From Bin87 sp965232895 (GTDB taxonomy: Bacteria > Chloroflexota > Dehalococcoidia > Lucifugimonadales > UBA3495), in the NCBI GenBank assembly GCA_965232895.1, contig OZ247430.1, positions 496,001-560,000 on the forward strand: a stretch of DNA of 64,000 nt, read 5' to 3'. The translations under genes and the position numbers were made by a program. Below, in pieces: positions 8,698-16,339 of this stretch (positions are counted from its first letter, which is position 1; the number at the start of each line of letters is the position of its first letter). The notes beneath the pieces were generated by a model. That model saw nothing but the letters and a program-made list of their open reading frames with translations, was not told the DNA's origin and made no database searches.

Positions 8698-9786
8698 CTA
8701 CATTACGACGACGGAACGCAGGACCTCGCCGCGCTCCATGCTGGCGAAGGCCGCTTCCACGTCGCTGATGCCGATGCGCTCGCTGACAAAGGCATCCAGA
8801 TCCAGCCGGCCCTGGAGGTACAGGTCAATGAGCATCGGGAAATCGCGGCTGGGCAGGCAGTCACCGTACCACGAGGACTTCAGCGAGCCGCCGCGACCGA
8901 ATACCTCGATGAGTGGAAGTTCGATTTTCATGGCGGGATCCGGCACCCCGACCAGGACCACGGTGCCGGCCAGGTCGCGAGCGTAGAAGGCCTGCTCGTA
9001 GGTGGCGGGATTCCCGACGGCCTCGATGACGACGTTGGCGCCGTTGCCGCCCGTCAGGGCGCGAATCGCCTCGACTGGATCGGTGTCGGTTGAGTTGACG
9101 GTGTGAGTGGCGCCCAATTGTCGGGCCCACTCCAGCTTGCGTTCGTCGATGTCGACGCCGATGATGGTATGGGCGCCGGCCAAACGGGAACCGGCAATGG
9201 CCGCGTTGCCCACCCCACCGCAGCCGATGACGGCAACCGAGTCCCCCCGGCCGACGTTGCCGGTGTTCATGGCGGCGCCCAGACCGGCCATAACGCCGCA
9301 GCCGATGAGGCCGGCCGCCAACGGGCTGGCGGACGGATCAACCTTGACCGCCTGCAGGGCGTCCACCAGGGTCAGCTCGCAGAAGGCGCCGATGCCCAGC
9401 GCCGGCGATAGGGGAGACCCATCGGCGAGCGTCATTTTCTGCTGGGCGTTGCGGCTGGCGAAGCAATACCAGGGCCGACCGCGCAAACAGGACCGGCAGT
9501 TGCCGCAGGGAGCCCGCCAGGCCAGGATGACGAAATCACCGGGTTGCACGTTGGACACGTCCGGGCCGACCTTTTCAACCACGCCGGCGGCCTCATGTCC
9601 CAGCAGAAAGGGGAACTCATCATTGATGGCGCCTTCCCGGTAATGGAGGTCGGTGTGGCAGACACCGCAGGCCTGCACGCGCACCAGGGCCTCGCCCTCG
9701 CCCGGGTCCGGCACCAGGATCGGAACCAGCTCCACCGGCGAGCCTTTGGCCCGCGAAACAACCCCCCGAACTTCGTTGACCGCCAT
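8698..9786 (-). CDS. mscR: Zinc MDR dehydrogenase, S-(hydroxymethyl)mycothiol dehydrogenase-like
   Basis: A 362-residue medium-chain dehydrogenase. Its sequence closely follows actinobacterial mycothiol-dependent formaldehyde dehydrogenase: VQACGVCHTDLHYREGAIND, FPFLLGHEAAGVVE, ALGIGAFCELTLVDA, GLIGCGVMAGLGAAMNTGNV and SSWYGDCLPSRDFPMLIDLY. The catalytic zinc ligands are Cys40 and His64. Structural zinc cysteines are 94, 97, 100 and 108. The NAD fold motif is IGCGGVGNAA. The ATG at 9786 is preferred over an upstream GTG because GGAGG lies 8 nt before it and homology starts there. Family membership is clear; that the cell makes mycothiol is not shown by this window. Confidence 0.85.
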   Translation of the reverse strand: MAVNEVRGVVSRAKGSPVELVPILVPDPGEGEALVRVQACGVCHTDLHYREGAINDEFPFLLGHEAAGVVEKVGPDVSNVQPGDFVILAWRAPCGNCRSCLRGRPWYCFASRNAQQKMTLADGSPLSPALGIGAFCELTLVDALQAVKVDPSASPLAAGLIGCGVMAGLGAAMNTGNVGRGDSVAVIGCGGVGNAAIAGSRLAGAHTIIGVDIDERKLEWARQLGATHTVNSTDTDPVEAIRALTGGNGANVVIEAVGNPATYEQAFYARDLAGTVVLVGVPDPAMKIELPLIEVFGRGGSLKSSWYGDCLPSRDFPMLIDLYLQGRLDLDAFVSERIGISDVEAAFASMERGEVLRSVVVM

Positions 9787-10076
9787 CAGTTTTCCCTCCG
9801 AGTTGGCCACACTGAGCAGCCCGCATAGCGGCAGGTATAATGCCTCAACCCGGTGCCGGCGTCAAAGCAGTGAAACGGAAGCACGGACCTGTACTTGCCG
9901 AGCACCCTCAGCGCCCGCTCTGGAATCTCCGCGAGCTCGGAACTCCGAGGGGTGGGGGGGAGAAATGTGACGAACCGGCGTCATCCCCAGATTCCGGTGT
10001 GGGCGTGCCGACGCCATAGCGCGAAGACAGATCACCGGGGCCGAACTTTTGGCAAGGCTCGGGACGGAGGACCAGG

Positions 10077-11051
10077 ATGCCCAAACGGGTAATAATCGAC
10101 ACGGATCCGGGGGTCGACGATTGCGCGGCGATCCTGTTTGCGCTGGCCAGCCCTGAGTTGCAGGTTGACACGCTGACCATCAGCTACGGCAACGGGTCGA
10201 TGGCCCGATGCGCGGAAAACGCCCGGAAAATCCTGGAGGCGGCGGGGCGCGAGGACATACCGGTGTATCCGGGAGCGGAAGGGCCGCTGATCCGCCCCCC
10301 GGTCGCGGGTTGGGCATCGCACATCCACGGCGGCGATGCGTTGGGAGAGGTGACCGGCGGCAGCCCGGATATTGCAGCCGGTCAGAGCATGCCCGGGCAA
10401 CGCGCTGCGGTGCAGATAGCCGACCGAGCCCTCAACGCTCCGGGAGAAATAACGGTGCTCGCGTTGGGCCGGATGACCAACGTGGCGCTGGCCCTGCGGT
10501 TGGCGCCGGAAATTACAGGAGCGCTGGCGGGCGTGGTGGTCATGGGCGGCGCGGTCCGGGTTCCCGGCAACGTTTCGCCCGTGGCCACGGCGAACATCCA
10601 CGAGGACCCGGAAGCGGCGGCGGTTCTTTACGACTCCGGCGTGCCCATCGTACAAGTGGGGTTGGACGTATGCGACCGGTGCGGGTTTTCGGACGAACAG
10701 TTTGAGCGGCTGCGCGCCAGTGCCTCCCCGGCGGTGCAACTGCTGGTGTCGGCTTCGGCCTACACGCGGGCGGCGTACCGACGGTTGGGTCGTTTGGCGG
10801 ACGGTGAAGCGGTGCGTTACAACGACGTGCCGGCCGTGGCCGCCGCGGTCGATCCGAGCCTGATGACCATGCAACGGTTGCCGGTGGTCGTCGACACGGG
10901 AAGCGACCTGACCCGCGGGCAAACGGTGACGGACTGGTACGGCCTGACCGGCCGGGCCGCCAACGTCGACGTGTGCCTGGAAGTCGACGCCCAACGACTG
11001 ACGGAGATGGTGGTGCAGAGGCTGCTGAACCACCCCTGGAACACCGGATAG
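10077..11051 (+). CDS. Inosine/uridine-preferring nucleoside hydrolase family protein
   Basis: Hydrolyses the N-glycosidic bond of ribonucleosides for salvage. 324 residues. The N-terminal calcium-binding motif IIDTDPGVDDCAAI (residues 6-19) is the family signature. VYPGAEGPL, HGGDALGEV, MGGAVRVPGNVSPVATANI and the late NDVPAVAAAVDP also match. GGAGG lies 7 nt before the ATG. It stands alone on the plus strand and converges on the peroxiredoxin gene. The exact nucleoside preference cannot be read from sequence. Confidence 0.92.
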   Translation: MPKRVIIDTDPGVDDCAAILFALASPELQVDTLTISYGNGSMARCAENARKILEAAGREDIPVYPGAEGPLIRPPVAGWASHIHGGDALGEVTGGSPDIAAGQSMPGQRAAVQIADRALNAPGEITVLALGRMTNVALALRLAPEITGALAGVVVMGGAVRVPGNVSPVATANIHEDPEAAAVLYDSGVPIVQVGLDVCDRCGFSDEQFERLRASASPAVQLLVSASAYTRAAYRRLGRLADGEAVRYNDVPAVAAAVDPSLMTMQRLPVVVDTGSDLTRGQTVTDWYGLTGRAANVDVCLEVDAQRLTEMVVQRLLNHPWNTG

Positions 11052-11068
11052 GCGAACACCAAAGTTGG

Positions 11069-11100
11069 CAAAAAGAAAGGGCGACCGCAAGGGCCGCCCC
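11069..11100 (-). terminator. Intrinsic terminator, mainly serving the peroxiredoxin gene
   Basis: A GC-rich imperfect hairpin (GGGCG 11079-11083 with CGCCC 11095-11099, plus CC/GG inside, GCAA loop) lies between two convergent genes. On the minus strand it is followed by CTTTCTTTTT, a usable U-tract. Confidence 0.6.
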
Positions 11101-11125
11101 TGGGTTTTACGATGCGATCGGCCTG

Positions 11126-11599
11126 TCAGCCCAGCGCGGCGACGGCGGCCTTGACCGCATCGTAATCGGGTTCGTTCACCGGCGCGTCGGCGACCCAATG
11201 GTAGCGGACGACGCCCTGGGCATCGACGATGGTCACGGCGCGCTTGGCGGCGACGTAGCCTTCCATGCCGGCGAGACCGTGCAGAGCAATGTCGTAAGCG
11301 TTCACCACCTCACGGTTGTAGTCGCTCAGGAACGTGTAGTTTACGTTGTTGGCGGCCTTCCAGGCGGCCTGGGAGAAGGGCGGGTCCACGGTGATGCCGA
11401 TGACCTCCGCATCCATGTTCTCGAACTCGCCAATGCTGTCCCGCAGGGTGCACATTTCAGTAGTGCAAACGCCGGTGAATGCGCCGGGGAAGAAGGCGAG
11501 CACCACGTTTTTGCCGCGGTAGTCGCTGAGACTGTGGCGCGTGGCGGGGTTTTCGTGCAAGGTGAAATCGGGAGCGGGCTGGCCGACGGTGATAGCCAT
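11126..11599 (-). CDS. Peroxiredoxin (AhpC/TSA, Bcp/AhpE-like)
   Basis: Reduces peroxides through a cysteine thiol in the cytoplasm. 157 residues starting MAITVGQPAPDFTLHENPAT. The active-site loop is FFPGAFTGVCTTEMCTLRD with peroxidatic Cys45 and a further Cys50 that may act as resolving cysteine. The later GITVDPPFSQAAWK and LSDYNREVVNAYDI fit AhpE/Bcp-type proteins. AGGAGG lies 7 nt before the chosen ATG; the upstream in-frame extension has no family similarity. Confidence 0.92.
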   Translation of the reverse strand: MAITVGQPAPDFTLHENPATRHSLSDYRGKNVVLAFFPGAFTGVCTTEMCTLRDSIGEFENMDAEVIGITVDPPFSQAAWKAANNVNYTFLSDYNREVVNAYDIALHGLAGMEGYVAAKRAVTIVDAQGVVRYHWVADAPVNEPDYDAVKAAVAALG

Positions 11600-11765
11600 C
11601 AAGGAACCTCCTGGCTGGTGACAAATAACTTGCGGATGGGTGAGTCGCTGGCGGTCGAAAAAGAAGGTGCGGAGAAGCGACCCCAGCATCTTATCATAAC
11701 CACCCGTAGCTCCATGTTTCCGGGGGCGTGCTAAACTGGCGGCACCTCAATCCGGAGCCTTTGCC

Positions 11766-13367
11766 ATGTTCTTCAACTCACGCCGTTCCACCATACACGC
11801 TACCCACGGGATGGTTGCCACCAGCCAACCGCTGGCTGCCATAGCCGGTCTGCGGGTGTTGATGGACGGCGGCAACGCCGTCGACGCGGCAGTGGCAACG
11901 GCGGCAACGCTGAACGTGGTGGAGCCCATGTCAACCGGGGTCGGCGGCGACGTGTTCGCGCTGATCTGGAAAGCGGCGGATAAAAACGTTCTCGCGCTGA
12001 ATGGCAGCGGCCGCGCGCCGAAAGCCGCTTCGATCGAGGACCTGCACGCCAAGGGACGCAGCCGGATGCCCGCATTCGGCCCGCTGTCCATCTCGGTTCC
12101 CGGAACCGTGCACGGGTGGGAGGTCCTGCTGGAGAGCGAGGGGACGATGAGCCTGGCCGATGCGCTGGCGCCGGCCATCGATTACGCGGAGAATGGGTTT
12201 CCCGTAAGCGACATCATCGGGTTTCAGTGGAAGCAGCAGGAAGACAAACTTGCGGCGTTGCCGTCGGGCCAGGAATTGCTGGTGAACGGGCGCGCCCCGC
12301 GTGAGGGGGAAGTCATGCGACTGCCCACCCTGGCGGGCACGCTGCGCGCCGTGGCGGAGGGCGGAAGCGAGGCGTTTTACACCGGGCCGATAGCATCGGT
12401 CATGGCGCAGTTCGTCCAGGAACAGGGCGGCTGGCTGGCCGAAGAAGACCTGGAGTCGCACCACTCGGATTGGGACGAGCCCATCAAGACGGACTACCGG
12501 GGCGTGACCTGCTGGGAGTGTCCGCCCAATGGCCAGGGCATTGTCGCGCTGGAGGCCCTCAACATTGTCGAAGGGTTCGACATCGCCGGCATGGGCCCCC
12601 AGAGCGCGGAACGGTATCACCACCTGATCGAGGCAACCCGCCTGGGGTTTGCCGATGCGTTCGAATACCTGGCTGACCCACGCTGCGCCGACGTGCCCAC
12701 TGAGATGTGGACGTCCAAGGAATATGCCAAGGGTCGGCGCGGCCTGATCAATCCCGACCGGGCGTTGGACACCGCGCCCTACGGCAAGATGGTTCCCGGG
12801 AGCGACACGGTGTACATCAGCGTGGTCGATGGCGCGGGGAACGCGTGCTCACTGATCAACAGCGTTTTCGCCAATTTCGGCTCGGGCCTGGTGGTGCCGG
12901 GAACGGGCATCGTGATGCACAACCGGGCATCCCTGTTCAACGTCAGGCCCGGACATCCGAACTCGCTCGAAGGCGGCAAGCGGCCGTTCCACACCATCAT
13001 CCCCGCGATGGCGACCCGGGATAACGAGTTGTGGCTCAGCTACGGCGTCATGGGCGGGTTCATGCAGCCGCAGGGTCACCTGCAGGTAATCAGCAATATG
13101 GTGGACTTCGGCATGGATTCCCAGGGAGCCATGGACGCCCTGCGGTTTCAGGTAGCGGGCGATTCGGTTTGGCTGGAAGGTGACGTTGACGACGAAGTCG
13201 TCGCAGGACTACATCAGCGGGGCCATCGTGTGAACGTGATGCACGGCCCGCAGCGGGGCGGCGCCGGCGGGATGGGCGGTGGCCAGGTGATCAGCAGGGA
13301 CCCCGACTCCGGAGTGCTCAGCGGAGGCAGCGAACCGCGCAAAGACGGGGCCGCCGTCGGCTGGTAA
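11766..13367 (+). CDS. ggt: Gamma-glutamyltransferase family protein
   Basis: N-terminal nucleophile hydrolase that cleaves or transfers gamma-glutamyl groups. 533 residues. GMVATSQPLAAIAGLRVLMD and GGNAVDAAVATAATLNVVEP begin the large subunit; STGVGGDVFALIW follows. The processing and catalytic Thr is probably Thr348 in GSDTVYISVVDGAGNACSLI. The small subunit has GTGIVMHNRASLF and GGKRPFHTIIPAM. No signal peptide is visible, so the protein may be cytoplasmic, as in the acylase/YwrD-like branch. The stop codon abuts that of the convergent neighbour. Confidence 0.9.
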   Translation: MFFNSRRSTIHATHGMVATSQPLAAIAGLRVLMDGGNAVDAAVATAATLNVVEPMSTGVGGDVFALIWKAADKNVLALNGSGRAPKAASIEDLHAKGRSRMPAFGPLSISVPGTVHGWEVLLESEGTMSLADALAPAIDYAENGFPVSDIIGFQWKQQEDKLAALPSGQELLVNGRAPREGEVMRLPTLAGTLRAVAEGGSEAFYTGPIASVMAQFVQEQGGWLAEEDLESHHSDWDEPIKTDYRGVTCWECPPNGQGIVALEALNIVEGFDIAGMGPQSAERYHHLIEATRLGFADAFEYLADPRCADVPTEMWTSKEYAKGRRGLINPDRALDTAPYGKMVPGSDTVYISVVDGAGNACSLINSVFANFGSGLVVPGTGIVMHNRASLFNVRPGHPNSLEGGKRPFHTIIPAMATRDNELWLSYGVMGGFMQPQGHLQVISNMVDFGMDSQGAMDALRFQVAGDSVWLEGDVDDEVVAGLHQRGHRVNVMHGPQRGGAGGMGGGQVISRDPDSGVLSGGSEPRKDGAAVGW

Positions 13368-13751
13368 TTACTGGGACAGCCACCTGCGGAAACGCTGCCA
13401 GGTTCCCTGGGGCTCGGGCTCGATGGGGCGCCCGCGCCAATACTGCTGGCTCCGGTTGCCCATGCGGCGGAAGAACATCCACGCGATTGCCGCCGCCATC
13501 AGCACCAGCCCGGCCAGCGACAGCCACATTACCTTCGCCAGGAACAGGCCAATGAGGGCCAGCACACCGCCGGCAATGGCCAGCTTGGTCGGAGAAATGA
13601 ACGCCCGGGGTTGACGCGGCCGCGGCGTGAACGGAGACGGTTGGTCGTCCAGGGGCGGGGGAGCGTCGGCCGGCGCGGGAGTGGGTTCGGGGGCGTCGGA
13701 ATCCAGCTCGTTGAGCAGTTGCTCAATTTCCTGTTCGTAACGATCTTTCAT
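13368..13751 (-). CDS. Small two-helix membrane protein of unknown function
   Basis: A 127-residue product beginning MKDRYEQEIEQLLNELD. An acidic/proline-rich cytosolic segment (about 18-55) is followed by two close hydrophobic helices (LAIAGGVLALIGLFLAKVM and LSLAGLVLMAAAIAWMFF). A basic tail (FRRMGNRSQQYWRGRP) ends the protein. The stop codon directly abuts the ggt stop, tail to tail. Start at 13751 rather than eight codons earlier because the helical N-terminus begins there. Function not recognised. Confidence 0.7.
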   Translation of the reverse strand: MKDRYEQEIEQLLNELDSDAPEPTPAPADAPPPLDDQPSPFTPRPRQPRAFISPTKLAIAGGVLALIGLFLAKVMWLSLAGLVLMAAAIAWMFFRRMGNRSQQYWRGRPIEPEPQGTWQRFRRWLSQ

Positions 13752-13906
13752 CTTCGCACCTACCCCTGACTGCAACGGAACTGTTGGTCAGCTCGGATTA
13801 TAGCGTGTACTCGCCGCGGAAGTAAGCGAGTGACCGCAGCGGGAATCCATAGCCGGCATACGCGGCGGGCGAACCGCCCATCCACGCCGGGGCCATCGCA
13901 CTATCG

Positions 13907-14011
13907 CCGTCATTCCTGCTCAAGCAGGAATCCAGTGATCGAATTAGTTAAATACGCTTCAAATTCGTTCATGCTATGACCAATGGACTCCGTCTCTCGC
14001 CGGAGTGACGG
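13907..14011. repeat. 105-bp intergenic repeat with 10-bp inverted ends
   Basis: This lies in the 378-bp gene-free stretch 13752-14129, which otherwise shows no gene. The ends CCGTCATTCC (13907-13916) and GGAGTGACGG (14002-14011) are inverted repeats with one mismatch. Just inside the left end is the palindrome ATTCCTGCtcaaGCAGGAAT. Related sequence recurs at 14938-15065 and a shortened form at 23415-23440, so it is a dispersed non-coding repeat. Confidence 0.6.
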
Positions 14012-14129
14012 GCGTGGAGCCTATGATGCGATTGCCCTGCCATCCGCACGCTCCGGGTCAGTGGACGGTATGTGCTAGGATATCGCCGAAATCGGCAGGG
14101 CGGAACTGCCGGCAAAGGAGACACACATC

Positions 14130-14855
14130 ATGGCGAATACTCCGTTGGGGCTGGATATCAGAGCCTGCATCTTTGACGTTTTCGGCACGGTAGTCGACTG
14201 GCGGTCGAGCATCACCGAGCAGTGCGCGAACATGGGTCGGATCAAGGGGATCGAAAGGGACTGGGGCGCCTTCGCCGACGCGTGGCGCGGCAAGTACGGC
14301 CCTTACATGAACAAGGTGCGCACCGGAGAACTACCCTGGACCAACCTGGACGCGCTGCACCGGATGTCCCTGGACGAGGTGCTGGACGAATATGAGATCA
14401 GCGGGTTGGACGACGACGAGAAGATGGAGGTCACCTATTTCTGGCACAACCTCCGCCCCTGGTCCGACAGCGTTCCCGGCCTCTACCGGCTCAAGAACAG
14501 GTTCGTCATCGCCCCCATGTCCAACGGCAACATTGCGCTGATGACCAACATGGCCAAGAATGGCGGCATGCCCTGGGACTGCATCCTGGGCGCCGAAGTG
14601 GCGCAGCACTACAAGCCGGACCCGGAGAGCTACGGCACCGCGGTCAAACTGCTGGGTCTGAAGCCCGAGCAGGTGATGATGGTGGCGGCGCACCAGGGGG
14701 ATCTGCTGGCGTCGGCCAAGGTGGGATTGCGCACGGGATTCGTGCCGCGCCCCCGGGAGCACGGGCCGGACCGCACGCCGGACCCGACGCCCGACCCGTC
14801 GTTCAACGTGGTGGCGGACAGTTTCGTGGATCTGGCGGCCAAGCTGGGAGTGTAA
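14130..14855 (+). CDS. HAD-superfamily hydrolase, (S)-2-haloacid dehalogenase type II-like
   Basis: A 241-residue HAD protein. Motif I is ACIFDVFGTVVDWRSS with nucleophile Asp16. The type II dehalogenase pattern (DxFGTxxDxxSS) fits better than that of phosphatases. Motif II is in IAPMSNGN, the lysine of motif III in HYKPDPESY, and motif IV in VMMVAAHQGDLLASAKVG, where dehalogenases have a similar AAHxxDL. GGAG precedes the ATG. The C-terminus carries a short proline/threonine run (RTPDPTPDPS). Substrate could be a haloacid or a small organic phosphate. Confidence 0.85.
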   Translation: MANTPLGLDIRACIFDVFGTVVDWRSSITEQCANMGRIKGIERDWGAFADAWRGKYGPYMNKVRTGELPWTNLDALHRMSLDEVLDEYEISGLDDDEKMEVTYFWHNLRPWSDSVPGLYRLKNRFVIAPMSNGNIALMTNMAKNGGMPWDCILGAEVAQHYKPDPESYGTAVKLLGLKPEQVMMVAAHQGDLLASAKVGLRTGFVPRPREHGPDRTPDPTPDPSFNVVADSFVDLAAKLGV

Positions 14856-14884
14856 GTCCCAGGTGGCCATAACCGCGATGATTA

Positions 14885-14906
14885 GGGGCGAATGGTCATT
14901 CGCCCC
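14885..14906. repeat. 22-bp palindromic repeat, copy 1
   Basis: Perfect inverted repeat GGGGCGAATG-gt-CATTCGCCCC 29 bp after a gene end. The same 22-bp unit with a changed centre occurs at 25862-25883 and 41687-41708. It could fold as a terminator-like hairpin in either strand but has no T-run. Confidence 0.75.
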
Positions 14907-14907
14907 C

Positions 14908-15102
14908 AGGTAGTGTTGACATTTGGGAAATTACCCGTCGTTCCAAATTACCCGTCGTTCCTGCGAAAGCAGGAACCCAGAAACCTTTGCCATCGGAAAG
15001 TTTGCCGGATTTCACCCTTCTTTGGCGCACTGGATTCCGGCCCCGTATCAAGTACGGGGTGACGTTCTTTCGCCAGAATGACGCGAAATGTCAACACTGC
15101 CT
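14908..15102. mobile_element. MITE-like element with 17-bp terminal inverted repeats
   Basis: The left end AGGTAGTGTTGACATTT (14908-14924) is the reverse complement, with one mismatch, of the right end at 15086-15102. The 195-bp interior has no reading frame. It holds two direct copies of a segment AAATTACCCGTCGTTCC and the dispersed GTTCCTGCgaaaGCAGGAAC palindrome, plus CCCCGTAtcaagTACGGGG. No transposase and no clear target-site duplication are visible. The right end reaches into the stop codon of the neighbouring minus-strand gene. Confidence 0.6.
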
Positions 15103-16135
15103 AATCAGTTAACGGCTCAAGCCTGCAAACCTCGGCAACCAATTCATAGGATCGAACACGGTCTTCATAGTGGTAGCAGATGGTTACCACGCTGAGGTCG
15201 GAGGTCTGGTAATCCTCGGCCACTTTCTCCAAGCCTTCCTTGACCTGCTGGGGATCGCCGTCGACGCAGTTGCGGCTGTACTGCTGGATGAACTGCCATT
15301 CATTGGCGAGGTACTTGTAACTGGCGGCCAAATCAGGGTGCGGGACACCCTTGGCCCGACCGGTCACTGAGCGGAGGCGGCCCAGGTTGCGGCTGGACGC
15401 GATACGGCGAGCCTCTTCCTCGGTGTCGGCGCACAGCACCTGGACACCGACGTTGACCAACGGCGCTGAAAGGTACTCTGAAGCCTCAAAATTCTGGCGG
15501 TAGGACTCGACGATCTGCGGGCCGTCGGTGGCTCCCATGCCGAAAAAGTGGGCGTAGGCGAAGGGCAGGCCCATCTTCGCGGCCATGAAGGCGGATTCGT
15601 ATCGGGAACCCAGGAGCCAGACCTGGGGGACCGTTTCCGACTCTTCCGGCGCCGCGAGGACCTCGTTGAACGGATGGTCATCGGGTTGGGTATGGTTCAG
15701 GTAATTGATGACGTCCCGCACCTGCTGGGGGAAGTGGCGGACGTCCTTGGGCATGCTGGGGTAGGCCAGGGCCGCCGCGGTAATCTGGTCGCTGCCGGGG
15801 GCGCGACCGATGCCCAGATCAATGCGGTCCGGGTACAGCGAGTCCAGGATCCGAAAGGTTTCGGCCACTTTGAGGGAGCTGTAGTGCGGCAGCATCACAC
15901 CGCCGGATCCGACGCGGATGCTCCTGGTGTGCGCGGCGATCTGGCCCACCATGACCTCGGGAGCAGTGCCGGCGAAGTTGGGCAGGTTATGGTGCTCGGC
16001 CACCCAATAACGCTGGTAACCCATCTGTTCGGTGGCGACCGCCAGTTGGATGGTTTCTCGAAGAGCGACGCCGGCGTTGCTGCCCTCGCGCATCGGCGAC
16101 TGGTCAACCACGCTCAGTTGCAGTTTTTGGCTCAA
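15101..16135 (-). CDS. LLM-class flavin-dependent oxidoreductase (bacterial luciferase-like)
   Basis: A 344-residue TIM-barrel flavoprotein of the luciferase-like monooxygenase family. Motifs include LSVVDQSPMREG, YWVAEHHNLPNFAGTAPEVM, RVGSGGVMLPHYSSLKVAE, PDRIDLGIGRAPGSDQ and VWLLGSRYESAFMAAKMGLP, typical of the MsnO8-like group. A TTG start at 16135 is chosen because AGGGGG lies 5-10 nt upstream and homology starts there. A further 31 codons upstream are possible but unlike the family. The stop codon lies within the right end of a MITE-like repeat. Substrate unknown. Confidence 0.9.
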   Translation of the reverse strand: MSQKLQLSVVDQSPMREGSNAGVALRETIQLAVATEQMGYQRYWVAEHHNLPNFAGTAPEVMVGQIAAHTRSIRVGSGGVMLPHYSSLKVAETFRILDSLYPDRIDLGIGRAPGSDQITAAALAYPSMPKDVRHFPQQVRDVINYLNHTQPDDHPFNEVLAAPEESETVPQVWLLGSRYESAFMAAKMGLPFAYAHFFGMGATDGPQIVESYRQNFEASEYLSAPLVNVGVQVLCADTEEEARRIASSRNLGRLRSVTGRAKGVPHPDLAASYKYLANEWQFIQQYSRNCVDGDPQQVKEGLEKVAEDYQTSDLSVVTICYHYEDRVRSYELVAEVCRLEPLTD

Positions 16136-16339
16136 GTGATCCCCCTGGCGGTTAGTACGGTGGCTACAGCGACGGGCGGTATCCGCCGACGGCATGGTCT
16201 GTATCATAAAAATTTGGGTTGTCGGCAAGGGCCGGCTGGCATATTATAATAGAGTCTAACCGAGAAAGTAGCGGCCAAATACTCTAGGCGAATTGCGTTG
16301 ACGATCGGCGCGTTCAGCCAGCCAAACAGGTGAACCGCT

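Noticed and set aside
13752..15102. CRISPR array or tRNA in the repeat-rich stretch
   Set aside because: Repeats are palindromic, unequal and irregularly spaced; no cloverleaf or regular spacer pattern is visible.
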